Notes under the pieces: generated by a model
What the model was told of the DNA's origin: nothing
Seen by the model: the letters and a program-made list of their open reading frames with translations, nothing else
The model's database searches: none
In this document: piece after piece, positions 34,505-45,976 of the stretch
How positions within the stretch are numbered: position 1 is the first letter of the stretch
Layout of the letters: the number at the start of each line of letters is the position of its first letter
Assembly: GCA_010093635.1 (NCBI GenBank)
Contig: MU006786.1
Location: forward strand, 434,249-498,248
From: Massarina eburnea CBS 473.64
Taxonomy: Eukaryota; Ascomycota; Dothideomycetes; Pleosporales; Massarinaceae
Reading direction: 5' to 3'
DNA length: 64,000 nt
Translations under genes and position numbers: made by a program

Positions 34505-36876
34505 CTAATAGCGATATCTGACTGCTCGCGATTCCGCTCCGTACGATTCCTGCACGCCGTCATTCAGCCTATCCAATCCTCCGTCTTCAACATAGCGGCG
34601 ACTCGAAGGGGCAGCGACCGACGCACGACGATCATCGTACGCCTCATGGTGAACGCTCACTTCGCGATACCGGGGGGCGCCAACGCGAACGTGGCCAGGC
34701 TGAATGCTCTCATGGCGAACATAGCCTTCGGGCACCTCCCGCCGCGGCATTTCAGGTCGGACGCTGAAAGCCCGGGAGGGGATATACTCGCGCGGTGCGC
34801 GCATCTCTTCGTACTGGCCAAGTGGTCGACGTTCAACTACTTCTGAAGGGCGATAGTCCACCTCAATGGGGCGATGAGAGGCCTCTCGCCTGTATGGCCT
34901 CGTCTCCACCATGTCGATATCAGAGGCTTCGACGTAGCGTCGGGGTGGAGGCGGAGGCATCCTGAACACATCGTCGTCCTCGTACAGTCCAGCTTGTGCA
35001 GGCGCGCGCATCGCTGGCTCCCGAGTCACGGCACGCTCGTAGTAGGGGTCAACTTCAACCATTCGGCTAGATGGAGCAACCGACTGCCTGTAGTCCGAAG
35101 GAGCAGCATAGTACTTGTTACCGAACTGGTCCATGACTACAGTGCGTGGGGGTGGTGCCATCATCATAGGCGATTGGGGGCGTGATAGATACTCGCGACC
35201 CAGGGAGTGTGAGCGTTCGCGCACGTAGCGGGGCGCCCCTGGGGGACGGACTGATGCCTCGCGATAAATGGCATGCTCCGCAGGTCGTTCAGCAAACGCG
35301 TGAGATGCTGCACGGACGATGCGAGGCTCAGGCGCGGTGTACATTTCGCTATCCATGGGAGATTGAGGTCGACGGGCATACTGAAGACTCTGAAGGCTCG
35401 CAACCCGTCGAAGGTCATCCCCTCGCTCCAACCGTCTCGCAGGTAGTCGAGCAGCACTTGGGGATGAGGGCTCATCATAGTATCGGGACGCTCGAGGGGC
35501 CGAATGGGGTCCTCCAAACCCCCCGGACGGCTCGTTGCGAGAAGGGGTTGGTTCAAATGGAGGTGGTGAGACCGGTTCCTCCTTAATGACAACGGAATCG
35601 GGAGAGCGAGCAACTCGCTTGTTAACGTTGACACCCCGCTTTTGTTCTCGCTTTCGTTTTCGGTTGTTCTGGATGGGTGGTGGCGGACCTGTCGGACTGT
35701 GGCGCCTAGACCTATTAAAAATCAATAAACCACAATTCCACCGGATCGCGACGTGGAAAAAACAAACACGCATACCAGGATGATTCGATGACTAGTTCAG
35801 CTCACCTTTGACATGCATAGGATTTTTCGTCGATGGAGCAAAGGGGAAGAGAAATGCTGGAAGCAGGAGAGGGATGGAAGTGGGGAGGGCTGGAAGTAAA
35901 AGAGAGGAACGTTACCGTACCCGTTTGCGAAACCATTATTTTCTCGTTCTCGTTCTCGTCCTCGTCCCCTCCTAGGTTCACTAGGGCCTATATCGGCTGG
36001 TGGGGGAGAGTAATCAGACTCATCTGCCTCTTCGTGCACATGTGCAGGCTCCGGCTCATAGATATCCAGGTCATCCGTAGGCTCATATTCCTCGTCAAGG
36101 TCGATGATATTGTGGGCAGCTGGGATCGGCTGCGCAGGCTTGGGCGCTATTAAATGTAGCTCTTTGGGGGAATGATTGTGCTGTAGAGTAAGTGGCTCTG
36201 ATGCATCAACGACGGCATTCCCGTTGCGATCAACCTCGGAAGACGACCAACTGTCTGCCTTGCTAGAGTAGTATGAGTCGTCGAAAGACTCAGCATCATC
36301 GCTATTGGTAGCCGTGGCTGGCAACCCTGATACAGGCTGGACCAACCTCTGAGCAGTGCCGAGGATACTCTCCACGTCGAGCAGCTCGCGTTCGTCATCG
36401 AAACGCGGCCTTTTATCCAGCTGATCCTTTAATATCCGCTCTATCTGCTGCCGCCTCAGCTGCAGCTCCGCCTTGATGAGATGATCTGACTTGGTGAGCA
36501 GCACAGGATCGATTCCCGATGATGTTGACTTGGCCGAGAATGGTCGCGAGCCATTAGGGACGGGAGAAGCAACACCGTTATTGGGCGGGGAAGTAAATTG
36601 CTGGTGCGAACTGTCTGGCCGCGGCGGAAACAGCAGCGATGGGGCAGTCCCATTTGGCGTGCCGTTGGTCGTGGGCCTCGCGGGCGGTGCGGTTTGCGAA
36701 GGACGCGGTGAAACCTGCTCTAGTACTTTGGCTGGGAGGCGGATGCGCGGATGTTTGCCAGCATAGACATCATCGCGGACCCGCAGGAGCTTCTCATAGA
36801 ATGCGGCTTCGCGAGGCGCCCCATCGGGTACCACGCTGTTGCCGTTGAGATGCGAAGGTGCTGTGCTTGTCGACAT
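34505..36876 (-). CDS. Conserved-looking disordered protein, function unknown
   Basis: Exons 36876-35921, 35856-35806 (51 nt) and 35711-34505 give 737 aa; this is the combination of visible sites that keeps the frame. The only ordered-looking part is the start, with AFYEKLLRVRDDVYAGKHPRI near residues 24-45 and a helix at about 125-150 (LIKAELQLRRQQIERIL). The rest is polar: acidic (DLDEEYEPTDDLDIYEPE), an RGRERERE run, a basic NNRKRKREQKRG patch that could be a nuclear signal, and a long Arg/Tyr/Pro-rich tail with repeated RY, RREV and PPPPR elements. I do not recognise the family. A nuclear or RNA-associated role is only suggested by composition. The first splice junction is the least certain. 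Confidence 0.65.
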
Positions 36877-37419
36877 TGCGTGGCAGCCGTGTTTGCCTAC
36901 TCACCAACACTCAAGATAGCAATGTACGGCTAGTTGAGCGTCGTACTTAACAACCGGTCAAATACAGATACAGAAAGCGAACATGATGCCGCGATGTGTT
37001 GGGCGGCGAGGAAAGGGTTGAGAAGTTACGGCGGTGTCCCGTGGACGCGAGTCTGAGAAAGCTTGCCAAGACTTCCGTTCGAACTAGGCTCGGAATGGTT
37101 GGCCCCTCCACGTGCCTTGCTCCTCGTCTGATTCACGTCCACTTTTGCTTGTACCTAGGTATCAAAGTTGCACAATCTTTATCTATTTCGGATGGTCTAT
37201 ACCGTCTGAACTTCTCTCTCAACCATCTGGACCATTGCCCCTGCCAAACACTGACGTGCTGCATCTCATTACATAATCGAGTCATCGATTCGAAGACTAC
37301 GGTAAACACATTCCTAGTAATTACGATTGGACACGCCTCTAATACCACCTCTGCAAGAACCGAGATCTCAGCTTGCCCATATTAGTTTTTCAATAAGGCC
37401 AAACAAAAATACGGTCACT
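36877..37419. other. Divergent promoter region
   Basis: 543 bp between the starts of the disordered-protein gene (-) and the nucleotidase gene (+); no other gene visible. Confidence 0.55.
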
Positions 37420-38409
37420 ATGGCTGAGGACGAGAAGCCCGTCTTCTTCTTCGACATCGACAACTGTGTATGTTGAGAAAGATTTCTCTATTTAGCATAT
37501 ATACTGATAAACATCTAGCTTTACTCGAAAAGTGAGTGGTGCCGCGCTCACCACGCTTCAAATGTCGTACTCACGACCTGCAGACACCAAAGTCCAAGAA
37601 ATGATGTCCGGACTGATAGGTAACACAACCTTTCCTCTAACTCTCTTGAAACATCGCAGATATTTCTGTACATTATAGTCCTCCGCATGTTCACATCTTG
37701 TAGACAGGTTCTTCGAAGACCACCTCTCGTTGTCGCAACAAGACGCCTACGTCCTCCACCAAAGATATTATAAAGAGTATGGCCTTGCCATCGAAGGACT
37801 GGTCCGACACCACAAGTAAGTTTCAGGATTCAGGATCCATCTAGAATGGACTAACATCTGCCTTTGTACAGGGTAAATGCACTAGAGTACAACGAAAAGG
37901 TCGATGACGCGCTTCCCCTAGGAGATGTCATCAAACCAAACCCCGAGCTCCGCGCATTTCTTGAGGACATCGACAGGAGTAAAATCCGGTTATGGCTGTT
38001 TACAAATGCCTACAAAACGCACGGCAATCGAGTCGTTAAACTTCTTCAGGTCGACGATCTGTTTGAGGGCTTGACCTTTTGCGATTACGGCTCTGAAAAA
38101 TTCGATTGTAAACCCCACGCCGAAATGTTCAACAAGGCGATGCGGGAAGCAGGTGTGAAGTCGAACCAGAATTGCTACTTCGTTGGTAAGTCATTCAGTG
38201 CGCCGTCGCACTAGTACGTCACACTAACAAACTTACCAGACGACTCGTACATCAATACCAAAGCCGCCCATGCACGTGGATGGCATACGGCTCATCTTCT
38301 CGAACATGGTACTGCAGAGCCTGCCGAGCCCGCAGCCAAGTATCAGATACGGACTCTCATGGAGCTTCGAGATATCTTTCCGCAATGGTTCAAGAGCAAG
38401 GCGCAGTAG
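37420..38409 (+). CDS. HAD-family pyrimidine 5'-nucleotidase (SDT1/PHM8 type)
   Basis: Six exons, 37420-37467, 37519-37531 (13 nt), 37584-37619 (36 nt), 37704-37815, 37872-38185 and 38240-38409, give 230 aa. The HAD motifs are intact: FFFDIDN with the nucleophile Asp (motif I), LWLFTNA (motif II), the Lys in DCKPHAEMF (motif III) and VDDSYINTKAA (motif IV). HLSLSQQDA, YGLAIEGLVRHHK and ALEYNEKVDDALPL are family blocks. Members dephosphorylate UMP/CMP, nicotinamide mononucleotide or lysophosphatidic acid; which one applies cannot be told. The two tiny exons together encode LYSKNTKVQEMMSGLI. Confidence 0.94.
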
Positions 38410-38910
38410 ACTAGGCAGAATTTCGGTAACCGTGGTTTGATAGGAATGGAAGCTTCTCGCTGGAATTGCATGGTGATGACAGTGGATCCCATTGGCTCAA
38501 GCGTAGCCCATACACTTTCAGAATAATTGTATAGAGAGAGACCTTTAGATAGACAACACTTTAGAAAAGATCAAACACCAAAATTCGATCACAGGAGCTT
38601 TCATGCCCGATATTCCATATCTAGCCCTATATCTCTTGGCAGAGTTGCTTCATTATGTGCTGATCTATGGATTCTGGAGTATCAATATCGGTCATTGTCT
38701 AATCACCTCAACATTGATACTTGAGTAAGGCTATGTATAAGTAAATGCCTGCATACTATAAATTGAAGTTGGTATTTGTAGGTTCTGCACAGACCCTCTG
38801 CATTACATTACATGTACCTTCAGTTATCACCACATGTGCAAGGATGTCTCACCAAGTAGCACCTCCGCACCTCGACTCTCCTCCATAAATCACCACAGCT
38901 TTGACCCTCC
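38410..38910. other. Intergenic region
   Basis: 3'UTR of the nucleotidase gene and promoter of the next. Nothing else seen. Confidence 0.5.
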
Positions 38911-39876
38911 ATGACTTCTTCTACAAACCCGACCTATTTCCAAACCATGTCTCCAGCCCCAACGTCAACGTCGACCCCGCCAGCCCCGCAATCCTCAGCT
39001 CTCCCGCCCTCCAACTCCGCAGAAGCATCGAGCACAACGAACACATCGCGCACCTCACAATCAGATTCCACGAAGCCCGTCACGCCCCAACGCAAGCCTC
39101 TGCTTCGTCTCGAGCTCCGCGACCTCTCCTCGGACGGCACACGCGCCTTTCTCCGCCTCATCCATGCGTCCAAGGCGCTCGAGGATGCCGTCGACGCGGT
39201 ACTCCGCCACCTATACTCTGGCTTGGATACACAATGCATACCGCCTACGCGCTCTATAACACTCGTGTTACGCTCAATGGGCGGTGTGGCGTACACAACG
39301 GGCTCGGATCTCGATGAAGATCACAAGGAGATATATTTCAGCACCGACTACATCAACAGCGTTCCCGACTCCCGCAAGAAAGAGGAAATGCTAGGCGTGA
39401 TAGTACATGAAATGGTGCATTGCTGGCAGCACAATGCGCTGGGCACGGCGCCCGGAGGACTGATTGAAGGTATTGCGGATTGGGTGCGGTTGAAGGCGGG
39501 ATTCGCGCCGCCGCATTGGAGAAGGAGGGGCGATAGCGATTGGGATGCGGGATATGAGCGGACGGGATACTTTCTGGAGTGGTTGGAAGAGGCGCATGGT
39601 GCGGATGTTGTGAGGAGGATCAATGAGGGTTTGAGGGGTTGCACGTATGAGTCTGATGTCTTATGGAAGGACTGCTGTGGAAAGACTGTCAAGCAGTTGT
39701 GGAAAGAGTACAAGGATGGTTTGGGAGAACATGATGATAAGCCGAGCGAGCTAGAAAGCAAAAAGGCGGAAGGGAAGTCCGATAAGACCGCCAGTCCATC
39801 ATTCACCAACATCGCGACCCAGACAGCGTCCAACTCAACAGATAAAGATAACCTTGCTGCCCTCAACAAAACCTAA
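38911..39876 (+). CDS. Plant basic secretory protein (BSP)-type metallopeptidase
   Basis: Single exon, 321 aa; the second Met (residue 13, at 38947) is an equally possible start. After a Ser/Thr/Pro-rich N-terminus of about 60 residues, the BSP domain runs to about residue 270. It contains IYFSTDYINSVPD, the zinc motif HEMVHCWQH (HExxHxxxH-like), GLIEGIADWVRLKAG and YERTGYFLEWLEE. The zinc-ligand histidines and catalytic Glu are present. No signal peptide is visible, although many BSP-like proteins are secreted. The C-terminus is charged and low-complexity. Confidence 0.9.
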   Translation: MTSSTNPTYFQTMSPAPTSTSTPPAPQSSALPPSNSAEASSTTNTSRTSQSDSTKPVTPQRKPLLRLELRDLSSDGTRAFLRLIHASKALEDAVDAVLRHLYSGLDTQCIPPTRSITLVLRSMGGVAYTTGSDLDEDHKEIYFSTDYINSVPDSRKKEEMLGVIVHEMVHCWQHNALGTAPGGLIEGIADWVRLKAGFAPPHWRRRGDSDWDAGYERTGYFLEWLEEAHGADVVRRINEGLRGCTYESDVLWKDCCGKTVKQLWKEYKDGLGEHDDKPSELESKKAEGKSDKTASPSFTNIATQTASNSTDKDNLAALNKT

Positions 39877-40328
39877 AGAAACCCAATAAGGGCATTCCCG
39901 TTCGGCCAAGGTTCCTGTAGGTGTCCTGATGCAGCGTCTAGCATTAACTTCCATCAAGTTCAAGTATAACCCAAACTCATAGAATTACTTTAATGACTAC
40001 TCCTCTAACTATAACTCCAATTCCGAAGAAACCTAGTTCGGAAATGCTAATACCAAATTCCGGCATCGAACTCGAATTGCTCACATTCACATGATTGCGG
40101 GCCTGTGATATACTAGATTTCTACAGCAAGGTGCTTTAAACCTCATATGCATTATTACTACATGCAGCGCGTGATTGAAAGGATAATGTAGCTGGTACAG
40201 TTTTTAAAGTTCAAGCAAGAAAAATTCTATATGTGAGCACATTGCTCCTAGACCAACACACCTAGACTCAGAAACATATTCATTCCATTGACATACGCAA
40301 TCGCAACTGTTCTTCTCAACTCAGCAAC
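39877..40328. other. Intergenic region between convergent genes
   Basis: AT-rich; no gene seen. Confidence 0.5.
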
Positions 40329-41648
40329 CTAGGACACACCATTAGACCACCTGTTATAACCGTCATCCCACCACTGTCCCAAGCGTTCCACGCCCCCTTC
40401 CTCAAAGACTTCAAAGCCGGGATACTGGAAATCATACCGAGGACGATGAATACCAAAAGGTTCGTACACTGCATCTGTATGTATGAGTCGGACGTCTTGA
40501 GCCATAGTTGATAGATCCCAGTCACGCTGAATTGCTTTTCCATCGCCGTTGTACTTGAGCATGAGCACTTGGTCACCAGCTACCGAAGCATACCCCGGAT
40601 CAAGAAGCCATAAACGTTTTAATTGACGGGGTTTGATCTGCCGAAGTAGCGACCACCATACACCGTGATGGAGCATGATATACGCTAGTCCGAGATTCTC
40701 TAGATTCGGAAACACGGAGAGGGTGTCTAGGATGTCGGATTCATTGAACATGTGCCAGTTGTCCCCTATCAATCTGAAGTCTTTCATACGTGGCATTGTC
40801 CTTGTTTCCTTATCGATTAGAAGCTGCTGTGTGTTTCCAAACTCCACTCCTGGACCGTGAGATAGGGCTATCTCCAGTACTTCAAGATTACGCAGGGTGA
40901 ATATCCAGGGAAGGTGATTATGTGTATGGGTATCCTCTGACACGTTGAATTTCAGTCTCCTCAACGACTGCACGGATAGAACCGGCAAAGGATCGACCGC
41001 GCAGTAGCAAGCGCGGTTCCCGAAGAGGGGAGTTTCCAACGTCTCCAGCTCGATACCTGCATGTTTAAACGCCAGTATTACAAATTTGAGTACCCCATGA
41101 TCACCAGACTCGGGATCACCTTTTGTGACATAGATTTCGTGGCCAGGCCCGCGAGAAAAGTCCAAGTATATGGGCGGTATATCTCGCGGGAAGATGGCAG
41201 GATTGGGACAGGTTTGAGGCTGTAGAGTTACTGGAGTGACGGGGTAGAAGCGAAGATGTTGGACGCTGGTGAAGGCTTCAAGGAGCTTTTGCAAATAATT
41301 CTGGAAATCCATATTCCATAATCTACCATCCATAGGCTTTGGTCGATAAGTGACGCCAGAAATCGAAAGCATGCGTAGGAGAGGCGCGTAGCTCGATAGT
41401 GAAATAGCTTCCAGAACAGGGAAGCCCCAACCAAATCTAGTCAAGGGGGTTTGCTCGAGAAGAGTGATGAAGTGGTTTTTGAGTGTTTTGGAATCTCGGA
41501 AGCCGCGGCATACTCTGCGCGCTGCGAAAATTGTCTGTTTTGAAGATTTGGTTATCGTGGAGAAGCGTTCTGTGATGGGGTGCTCGTGTTCGACGAGGTG
41601 TTCAAAGATCTCGTCCACGAGCTCTTGCGGTAGTGTATCCATGGTCAA
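40329..41648 (-). CDS. F-box protein, substrate unknown
   Basis: Intronless, 439 aa. The N-terminus DTLPQELVDEIFEHLVE followed by RRVCRGFRDSKTL is an F-box, which would bind Skp1 in an SCF ubiquitin ligase. The rest has leucine-rich strand-helix spacing (LRFYPVTPVTL, SVQSLRRLKFNVSED, LRNLEVLEIALSHG) typical of fungal F-box/LRR-like proteins of unknown target. The second Met (residue 3) is an equally good start. Confidence 0.85.
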   Translation of the reverse strand: MTMDTLPQELVDEIFEHLVEHEHPITERFSTITKSSKQTIFAARRVCRGFRDSKTLKNHFITLLEQTPLTRFGWGFPVLEAISLSSYAPLLRMLSISGVTYRPKPMDGRLWNMDFQNYLQKLLEAFTSVQHLRFYPVTPVTLQPQTCPNPAIFPRDIPPIYLDFSRGPGHEIYVTKGDPESGDHGVLKFVILAFKHAGIELETLETPLFGNRACYCAVDPLPVLSVQSLRRLKFNVSEDTHTHNHLPWIFTLRNLEVLEIALSHGPGVEFGNTQQLLIDKETRTMPRMKDFRLIGDNWHMFNESDILDTLSVFPNLENLGLAYIMLHHGVWWSLLRQIKPRQLKRLWLLDPGYASVAGDQVLMLKYNGDGKAIQRDWDLSTMAQDVRLIHTDAVYEPFGIHRPRYDFQYPGFEVFEEGGVERLGQWWDDGYNRWSNGVS

Positions 41649-42397
41649 ATACCGGGTCCAGTTTACGGATCGTATGTATGGGTAGGCAGAGCAGAAGCCG
41701 ATCTAGTGTTCCTTTATGAAACGCACCTCCATAATGAATACATTTGCCACGCTATGTGTTCATAGGCTATTCGTACTGATGCTGTTATAGTAAAGACACC
41801 ATCCCTACACACAAATCACACGTCCACATTGTGTATGTATAGGAATGGCCAGCATTATAGTATGGACATGATAATTGCGGCATGATCTCTCTGTGATGTC
41901 CTGTGCGAGGCACCAGTCAGTGCGTTATCCGTTTGTACTCTGTGATGCCGGGTCTAGTGTCACCAGCCTCATCAATCAGCATCCAGAGCCATCGTAATCC
42001 TGGCTCTCAAAGCCAACATCCAGATAATTCTGCGTGACGCGCATACGCTACCGCCTGTGATAGCCTTGGTGGTGTAAGATGGCTACCTGGGTGTCAATCA
42101 ACCCTTTCCGTTGTCTGGACGGTACTTTCCTATTCACATCTACAGTAAATGCACACACCCGCACCTGACCCTCTTCGCGCGCAATCTCGGGTACTATTTA
42201 TCCCGCTCGCCAACCGTTTGTTCTTCAGTCACTTCACATCCCCTCAATAACGAACAACTTGCTATCAACACACCTTTTCAAAACCACACGTTCATTGCAC
42301 CCACGCTCCTTACTCACATCCTAACTCGCCCGCCGGCATCCTGGGCGCCAGCACTCCTTATCCTACCGGAAATACGTACCTACAAACCCCACTCACC
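41649..42397. other. Upstream region of the 9-Cys secreted protein gene
   Basis: 750 bp with no supported gene; presumed promoters of the F-box gene and of the rightward small secreted protein gene. Confidence 0.5.
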
Positions 42398-42827
42398 ATG
42401 AAGTTCTCCCTCGTCTCTAGCGTCCTCGTCGTCCTCATGGCTACCGCAGCCGTCGTCGCTGTTCCCGCGCCAGGCTCCGAAATCCAGGCTCTCGACAATG
42501 TCATGGGCCGCATGCTCGCCGGTCGTGACAGCGCTCAGGACTGCAACGAGTGTAACGAGCACTTGGATATCTGCATGACGGTATGTACTTCCGCCCCACG
42601 CGGTTGTTGAAGCGGGTAGACTAACGCGACAAATTAGTACGGCTTCGGCCCAAGCAAGGGTATCGTGCACTGTGCCGAAATCTGCAAGGAGTACCTATGC
42701 CGCAAGTGGCCGGACGTAAGACAACCTGGAGTGTGAGAGGGTTATACTATGGTGTACTGACGAGACACAGTGCAGGGACAAGGGTTGCGGTGGCAATTTC
42801 GATGGCTGCCATACCGATTGGCACTAA
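42398..42827 (+). CDS. Small cysteine-rich secreted protein
   Basis: Exons 42398-42580, 42638-42715 and 42771-42827, all phase 0, give 105 aa. MKFSLVSSVLVVLMATAAVVAVP is a signal peptide; cleavage near residue 22 leaves about 83 aa. The mature C-terminal half has nine cysteines in CNEC, ICMT, VHCAEIC, LC, DC, GC and GCH contexts. I recognise no family. Size, signal peptide and cysteine density make it an effector-like or antimicrobial-like secreted protein. The odd cysteine number leaves one unpaired unless the protein dimerises or I have misplaced an exon edge. Confidence 0.8.
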
Positions 42828-43099
42828 ACAGCCGTTCACGGCACGATGTATATGCGCCGCTCTCGTGAAGCTATACGGAAGTTTCAGTTGGTTCATGGTT
42901 ATAGCGGCGAGGAGCTCGATATTAGCGGCTTGTAGCCGTTGCTGTGTATGTCGGTCTGACTACAAAGATCAGCATTGGCGAAACGTTTGTATACTGTAAC
43001 GAGGGACATCCCTCTATACATAGGATGGGCATGGTGATCATACGACCTGGGGTATGGAGGCGCAAATCAATTCATCTCTTCCTTACTATATCCTCTCCC

Positions 43100-44943
43100 T
43101 CATAGCAGTCCCTTCTTTACTGTCCATTCGCCCTTCTTCACCCGCTCACATACTTGCTTCAAAGTCTCACCCGCCCACTCATAGTCTTCCATATCAAGGT
43201 AAACCTGCGCACTCAGCCTGACCCACCACTGTCCTCCATAGAACATTATCACGAGAAATGTCAGATACTCATCATTCAGTATGCGGTTGATCCAGGTCCT
43301 GGCCTCGACCATCACGGAATCTTTCTCGATCCCCGCTTCCACGCCCTGCGCCAAAACTGCCTCGGCGTCCAGAGGCAACAACACGTTAGCCATGCAGCAT
43401 TTGGTCAAGGTCCTAGTCTCATTGTCCAGTACTTTTGTACCGAGGATCTTGGCTACTTGTTGAGCGCCTAGACGGCTCAGCGTTTGATTGTAGTCGATAA
43501 TGGCCTTTTCGCCGCCGAGTTGCAATCGCCAGGCAAGAGCGGCCGGGACACAGAGGTATGGTGAATTGTCTAAGGTGCCTACGTATTCGAAGTTTAATTC
43601 GAAATCGGACTTGGGTGTGTCGGAGGGAGGGAGCGGGTTGATGACTTTTTCCCCTTCCTTAGGCAAGGGTATAAAACCGTGGGAGGTGGGGAGCGTGGAG
43701 CGGATTAAGTGCTGGTTGCGGACAGGGACATGGAACTAGGAGGTTGTGTTAGCTGCATGTAGAAACAGGTAGGTTTCACGCAACATTAGGGGTTGGGAGA
43801 GTTGAAACTGCGAGCTGAGATGAGAAGGGGCAGCTAAAGAGAGACATCATGAAAGGGATGGACAAGTGGGACTTACGATTGCACAGCCTCGTGGGACATG
43901 AAGCCATCTAACAGCGTCAGCTCATTCGTATGTCTCCGCCTCATCCGGTTACCAGCCACAACGTAGACTTACTTATGACAATTACTGACGAAGAAATCCG
44001 CATCCAACTTGCCCAAATCAAGCTCTATGTGCCCAACTCCGTGGGCCCCGTCAATACAACTCAGCACGCCCAGCTCCCTACACGCCTCGGTGAGCCGCTC
44101 AAACGGCGACCGTATACCTGGATTGGAGACCACGGTGTCGAAGATGGCGACTTTGACTTTCCCACCGGCTTCTTCTACTTCCTTGACCTTGGACCGGAAG
44201 GCGGAAAGCAGCCAGTCGTCTTCGACTGGAGAAATGTATTCGATTTTCGCGGCAGAAGCAGGTGTTGTTTCAGTGATGTAGGTGACAGTCCTTTCGCACG
44301 CACCGTAGATTACGCTGAAGTAGAGGATGTGGTCACCTGGCTCGTAGGTGAGTGAACGGAGAACGATATTGACGCCCGTTGTGGCGTTGGTCACGAAAAC
44401 TAGTTCGGCGGTGGGAGCGTTGAGTAACTACATGGCTTTGTAAGTATGGGGTGGAGATGGGAGGCAAAAAGATATAAGTACTTTTGACATTGCTTCTCGT
44501 GACTCATCGAGAAGTTTGGGGTACGTGTATCGGATAAACTCATCCGGGCGTGCTTCGACGCGGTCTTGGAACGAGCGGAGGGCTTTGCGGATTGCGAGTG
44601 GGTACGTGCCGAAAGAGCCTGGGGGCGTTAGATGTGAGGTGGCGGTTGGGGTGTTTGATGGAGTATTTGTTTTGAGAGGCGACTATATTCTTTCCAGACG
44701 AAAGGTAGGGATACACGGTATCAAGAAAGAGGAGCTGAAGGAAGGACGAGTTGAATAGCGGGGCTTTTGACAGAAAGGCTGAAATGAAGACTAATCGGCG
44801 AGAGCTTCAGGCGTGAAAACAACCTCACCATGATTCAAATTCCTCCACCGATTATCCGTTGGAAATTCCTTCTTGAGCTCTTTTCCAAACTTCACCCCAT
44901 CCTTCGTCTTCACATCCAAAGCCTTCAATTCCTCTGATGTCAT
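43100..44943 (-). CDS. Class V PLP-dependent enzyme, Egt2 / isopenicillin-N-epimerase-like
   Basis: Exons 44943-44829, 44618-44482, 44427-43973, 43907-43877 (31 nt) and 43735-43100 give 457 aa. The joins rebuild LNHGSFGTYPLAIRKAL and SNCHKWLHVPRGCAIFHVPV. The PLP lysine is in CHKW; the cofactor Asp/His region is CIDGAHGVGH; VTNATTGVN and PVRNQHLIRSTLPTSHGF are further family marks. By overall likeness it belongs with fungal hercynylcysteine sulfoxide lyase (Egt2, last step of ergothioneine synthesis), also annotated as isopenicillin N epimerase-like. Its Egt1 partner is not in the window, so the exact substrate is inference. The protein is probably cytosolic. Confidence 0.85.
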
Positions 44944-45976
44944 GGTCACCTCAACGGATTCTTTCTCTGTTGACTCTTCTCGAAGCCGAATGAGCCAAAA
45001 ACAATGAAATGCGAGAAGATAGGTGATATATGGAATTGGATATAAGTAATAGGACGTAGTGAGTCAAACGATGCGTGGTGATATGCGCACATGTCGGAAA
45101 AGCATGCGTGTGGATCCGTATACGCCCTATCTGCAATCTACACCAATCACGTCGTCCCAAATGCTGCTAGCGAGAAGGCTTCCGCAGTGCAACAATGTGA
45201 CCTAATCGCTCGAATCATATAAAGGTCAACCTCTTTGCTTATGAATCCTAGAATATTATTACGAGATGCCTGGTCGGCGCTCCATGCCAGAGAAGCAGAG
45301 TTGTACAAAATGGGTAGGGTCCATACTACTTCGTATATTACCTAGTTGGGAAGAGCCTCGGTAAGTGAGCGGCTAGCGACGGACGTTTATCTTGAGTGTG
45401 AGGTTCTGATTCTTTACTCCGACTGCACCGTGGTTATTAATACCACAACATGCGTCCTTGGAAGGTAAGCTGAGCCGAAAAATAAGGTAGGGCGTCCGGG
45501 GCGCAGAAATGCAAATGTGCGGCATCGACATGCAAATGTACGGCGTTGGTGGTGAGGCAGGGGTGAATATAGATCGACCTCATCCGCAGTTACCACTGAT
45601 AACAAGAAGTAGGTAGAAAAAGTAGCCATGGGCGATCAAATCAAACGAATGTAATATGTGAATTTATTTTGAATTGTTTTGTGTTGATATAACTATCCTT
45701 CTCGTCATCTACATGCAATTCAATTCCAGCAGCACCCATGTTCCATGATACGGTTCCAGAAAACAAACGCTCCATCTCCAGGATGCCATCAACTACAGGG
45801 AATGGAGACAAGCTCCATCCTGTTTAAAATTATGTACAACATAGTCGGAAAAAAACAAAACGGAAACAAGGATAGACATCGTGGAGAGTATCGCATGCGA
45901 TAAACTTGGGAGAATATTCTGGGGGAATCATCACTATCATCTACATACCATCTTCGCTCCCAACAGCTGCTCCTTC
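44944..45976. other. Intergenic region
   Basis: About 1 kb between two leftward genes. AT-rich parts, no gene supported. Confidence 0.5.
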
